A stretch of 64,000 bases of DNA from positions 1 through 64,000 of the forward strand of contig JBNLAT010000010.1 of NCBI GenBank assembly GCA_050302275.1, read 5' to 3'. Shown one piece after another: positions 61,201 through 64,000 of this stretch. The position numbers were made by a program, and so were the translations under genes. This DNA comes from JAPHTQ01 sp050302275. GTDB lineage: Bacteria > Pseudomonadota > Gammaproteobacteria > Thiohalomonadales > Thiohalomonadaceae. How positions within the stretch are numbered: the first letter of the stretch is position 1; each line of letters opens with the position of its first letter. Under the pieces are notes generated by a model, which worked only from the letters and a program-made list of their open reading frames with translations, searched no databases and was not told where the DNA came from.

Positions 61201-62121
61201 TTCCGCATACAGTCGCTGCGCGACAACGCCGACTGTGCCACTGAAGAGTACGACCGACTGCTCGATGCTAACGATCCAGGCATGTTTGCGGAACTGACTT
61301 ATGACATTGATGAAGATGTCGCTGCACCATTCATCGCCAAAGGCGTACGCCCCACTGTCGCGGTACTGCGTGAGCAGGGGGTTAACGGTCAGATCGAAAT
61401 GGCAGCCGCCTTTGATCGTGCCGGTTTCGATGCAGTCGATGTACACATGAGCGACATCATCGCCGGTCGCGTTGCACTGAATGATTTCAAGGGGCTGGTT
61501 GCCTGCGGTGGTTTCTCCTACGGCGACGTACTCGGTGCCGGTGAAGGTTGGGCCAAGTCGATCCTGTTTAACTCACAGGCTCGCGATCAGTTCGAAGCCT
61601 TCTTTAATCGCGAAGACAGTTTCGGCCTGGGTGTCTGTAACGGTTGCCAGATGATGTCTAACCTGCACGACCTGATCCCGGGTGCTTCTGCATGGCCGCA
61701 TTTCGTGCGTAATCTCTCCGAGCAGTTCGAGGCACGCGTGGCGATGGTCGAGGTGATGAAATCGCCGTCGCTGTTCCTGCAGGGTATGGAAGGTTCGCGT
61801 ATGCCGATCGCTGTGGCGCATGGCGAAGGCCGCGCCGAATTCCGTCCCGGGCATACACCGGAAGATGCGCTGCGTACACAGCAGGTCGCACTGCGCTATG
61901 TCGATAACTATGGCGACCCGACCGAAATCTATCCCGCCAATCCCAACGGTTCGCCACTGGGTATTACCGGCCTCTGCAGTGAAGACGGTCGCTTCACCAT
62001 CATGATGCCTCACCCGGAACGGGTATTCCGTGCAGTACAGCATTCATGGCATCCCGATGAGTGGGGTGAAGATGGGCCGTGGATGCGGATGTTTAGGAAC
62101 GCTCGCGTCTGGGCTGGATGA
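58228..62121 (+). CDS. purL: phosphoribosylformylglycinamidine synthase
   Basis: Large single-chain FGAM synthase (1297 residues) that makes FGAM from FGAR, glutamine and ATP in purine synthesis. The N-terminal PurS-like part is followed by two AIRS-like halves: [24 protein letters not shown] and [13 protein letters not shown] in the first, and [10 protein letters not shown] in the second. The C-terminal glutaminase domain has the nucleophile in GVCNGCQMM and the final MPHPERVFR. This is the gammaproteobacterial long form. No strong ribosome site precedes the ATG. It appears monocistronic. Confidence 0.97.
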   Translation: [1297 protein letters not shown]

Positions 62122-62131
62122 CCATCAATGT

Positions 62132-62166
62132 ACGACAGGTTGGATAGCTCGTATCCAGCCTGTCGT
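62132..62166. other. long hairpin after purL
   Basis: Arms ACGACAGGTTGGATA and TATCCAGCCTGTCGT pair over 15 positions, with one G-T type mismatch and a GCTCG loop. It starts 10 bases after the purL stop. No T run follows, so it is more likely an mRNA-end stabiliser or Rho-linked signal than an intrinsic terminator. The remaining 240 bp to the next gene show no other feature. Confidence 0.6.
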
Positions 62167-62406
62167 ATCTCACAGCATCACATCTTTGATGTTGGCTCTA
62201 AAAAATTGGAACCCTTTTATCACAGAACTCGTTAATGCTTAGTTCGGAGTTCTGAAAACATTTCCAGTACGATATTTATTTCCTCTGGTTGCGAAAACCT
62301 TGCAACCAAACCACTTACGTTTTCGTTACCTGTTTCAGACGCACAACTTTCTGTTGTGATGATTCTCATCCCACGTATTGGGTGAGTTGAGCAAACGGTG
62401 ACGAAC

Positions 62407-64000
62407 GTGAGCAGTAAAATAACCAAAAAACACCTTGCTTACTGGGCACTTATCGCGGTGCTGGTCATTCTTCCCCTGAGTTTGATGGGGATAAAACTGT
62501 TTGTCCTGAACTATCCACTTAAGGGCCTGATCCCCACACAAAGCTATCAGGTCGAATTGGCGATGCAGGTCGACGGCCATGGCCAGTCGCTCAATATCGA
62601 TACCTTCCTACCCCGTTCGGATACCCGGCAAAACATCCTCGAAGAGCAGAATGCCAACGGGGTTTTTGTCCTCAACCAGCGTACCGAAGGTGAGAATCGT
62701 ATTGCCAGCTGGAGCGCCAATAATGTCGATGGACGCCAGGATATTCGTTACACGGTATTGGTACAGACCAAACCAGTGCGCTACATCCTGCCAGACAACA
62801 TGCCCATTCCAGGCGAATATCCTGAGCAGTTACAGCAATATCTAAAGGCAGAGGAGGGGATTCAGGTCGATAGTCCCTTAATCAGGCAGCGGGTTGATGA
62901 GCTGATGCCAAACCCGAAGGCTCGTACTCTTGGTGAAAGCCTGACGATCATTCATCGCTATCTTCAGGATGCGTTCGCCAATCGAAATTTCTCCGGTTAT
63001 ACCGATGCGCTTACTGCCCTGAAGCTGGGGGAGGCCAGTTGCAACGGTAAAGGTCGTCTGTTTGTGGCAATGGCACGTTATCTCAACATACCGGCTCGTC
63101 TGGTCGGTGGCTATGTGATGGAAAGTGGCAGCAAGCGGACCAGTCACCAGTGGGTGGAAGCCTATGTTAGTGGACATTGGGTGCCCTTCGATACGATTAA
63201 CGATCACTTTGCCGAGATCCCGGCTAACTTCCTAACTCTCTATTACGGCGATGAAGTGCTGTTCAAACACACCAGTAATATCAATTTCCAGTACCGTTTC
63301 AATACCGTGAAAAAACTGGTGCCACGTTATGACGTGCAACAGGAATTGGGCGATTCGATCTTTAATATGATCAATTTCTACGCACTGTTTGAGCGAGTGG
63401 GCATTTCCCAGGACTTGCTGAAGGTGTTGCTGATGATCCCGCTCGGCGCCTTCGTCACCGTAGTATTTCGTAACGTGGTTGGTATCGAGACCTTCGGCAC
63501 CTTTCTTCCCGCCCTGATTGCCGCTGCGGCACGGGAAAGTGGTCTGCTATGGGGGCTTGTCGGATTCATGCTGATCATCGGTATTACTGCGCTGATTCGC
63601 AAAGGACTCGACTGGTTGCAGTTACTTCACTCACCGAAGATGGCCGTCATTCTGGCGGTGGTGGTGATGGTGATGATGACCATGACGGTGGGTGGTGTGC
63701 ATTTCGGTCTGTTTGAACTGGCGCAGATGACACTTTTCCCAATTGCGATTCTGGCGATCACAGCGGAACGCTTCGCCATTATGGCTGAAGAACAGGGCAT
63801 GGCCGCAACTATGAAGCTGATGTTTACCACGGTTATTGTGATTGCTGCAGCTTATGCGGTGATGTCTTCGATATTCATGCAGTCACTATTTCTAGCATTC
63901 CCGGAGCTGTTGTTGGTGGTCATGGCATTGAATGTCTGGTTGGGTCGCTGGGTGGGTATGCGATTGATGGAGTTTGTTCGTTTTCGCCATTTGCTGGTAC
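62407..64000 (+). CDS. transglutaminase-like protein fused to 7TM domain (cut by window edge)
   Basis: The reading frame runs open from 62407 to the window end, at least 531 codons. It starts (GTG) SSKITKKHLAYWALI with a helix at about 10-33. A periplasmic part follows, and a transglutaminase-like domain at about 170-270 (GEASCNGKGRLFVAMARYLNIPARLVGGYVM, HQWVEAYVSGHWVPFDTIND). From about 330 several membrane helices follow (LLMIPLGAFVTVVFRNVVGIETFGTFLPAL). This matches the family of transglutaminase-like domains fused to seven helices, often adjacent to RimK-like ATP-grasp genes. Cys, His and Asp positions of transglutaminases appear kept (ASCNGKG, SHQW, PFDT), so calling it inactive is not certain. 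GTG 62398 is an alternative start. Confidence 0.82.
   Translation, partial: MSSKITKKHLAYWALIAVLVILPLSLMGIKLFVLNYPLKGLIPTQSYQVELAMQVDGHGQSLNIDTFLPRSDTRQNILEEQNANGVFVLNQRTEGENRIASWSANNVDGRQDIRYTVLVQTKPVRYILPDNMPIPGEYPEQLQQYLKAEEGIQVDSPLIRQRVDELMPNPKARTLGESLTIIHRYLQDAFANRNFSGYTDALTALKLGEASCNGKGRLFVAMARYLNIPARLVGGYVMESGSKRTSHQWVEAYVSGHWVPFDTINDHFAEIPANFLTLYYGDEVLFKHTSNINFQYRFNTVKKLVPRYDVQQELGDSIFNMINFYALFERVGISQDLLKVLLMIPLGAFVTVVFRNVVGIETFGTFLPALIAAAARESGLLWGLVGFMLIIGITALIRKGLDWLQLLHSPKMAVILAVVVMVMMTMTVGGVHFGLFELAQMTLFPIAILAITAERFAIMAEEQGMAATMKLMFTTVIVIAAAYAVMSSIFMQSLFLAFPELLLVVMALNVWLGRWVGMRLMEFVRFRHLLV

Overview
The window is about 64 kb of chromosome from a Gram-negative gammaproteobacterium with moderately high GC. 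Three things support this. The gene orders ilvC-pssA-leuA, valS-(small gene)-holC-pepA facing lptF-lptG, and ccmABCDEFGHI are typical of the class. It carries LPS export (lptFG), outer-membrane barrel proteins and System I cytochrome c maturation. The large cytochrome inventory suggests a respiratory, possibly sulfur- or metal-transforming lineage related to Chromatiales-type bacteria; that last step is inference. I saw no rRNA, tRNA, CRISPR array, transposase, prophage or integrase.

Layout. 1-4015 (+): end of ilvC, pssA, leuA, a family 4 uracil-DNA glycosylase and rimI. 3946-7714 (-): a FIST sensor and a PAS-PAS-GGDEF-EAL protein, translationally coupled. 7825-9405 (+): prfC. 9518-11641: a duplicated 43-45 bp block, a run of ten C between ribosome binding site and start codon, and a surface lipoprotein with seven beta-propeller-like repeats. 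11860-18836 (-): the complete ccm operon in the order ccmA to ccmI, including a small ccmD. 18953-24564 (-): directly upstream of ccm and on the same strand, an outer-membrane barrel with an AMIN-like and TPR head, a 12-haem and a 21-haem c-type cytochrome, and a di-haem b-type membrane protein. Divergent from these (+, 24783-28087) lie a ferredoxin-like/flavin oxidoreductase and a Sel1/ankyrin protein. The shared promoter region holds two similar inverted repeats.

28279-35008: an ABC-2 exporter, an M48 protease, a PreP-like M16 protease and a TatD-type nuclease. 35134-38021 (+): a secreted low-complexity protein, an ECF sigma factor that appears to start at CTG, a DUF3619 protein, a small exported protein, a DUF3106 protein and a small barrel protein. 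38061-45453 (+): MFS transporter, DUF3999 protein, a membrane protein with a degenerate class III cyclase domain, tcdA, a TudS/DUF1722 protein, rsuA, a Crp/Fnr regulator and a DUF2892 membrane protein. 45514-47816 (-): an EF-hand protein, a DUF1697 protein and a TIR-like protein. 48044-53205 (-): valS, a small unknown protein, holC, pepA. 53314-56203 (+): lptF, lptG, DUF3108. 56124-58048 (-): a membrane PHP-like protein and an RDD protein. 58228-62121 (+): purL. 62407 to the edge (+): a transglutaminase-like/7TM protein.

The most striking unit is 18953-28087. It reads as a candidate electron conduit crossing both membranes: b-haem quinone-side protein, 21-haem wire, 12-haem cytochrome and outer-membrane barrel. 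The haem-attachment machinery is encoded immediately downstream, and an Fe-S flavoprotein plus a periplasmic repeat protein are encoded divergently. It resembles the porin-cytochrome clusters proposed for extracellular electron transfer, but the barrel head and cytochrome set are not those of MtrCAB. Other notable items are the homopolymeric C tract in front of the lipoprotein, the CTG-started sigma factor, the solitary TIR-like gene and the degenerate cyclase.
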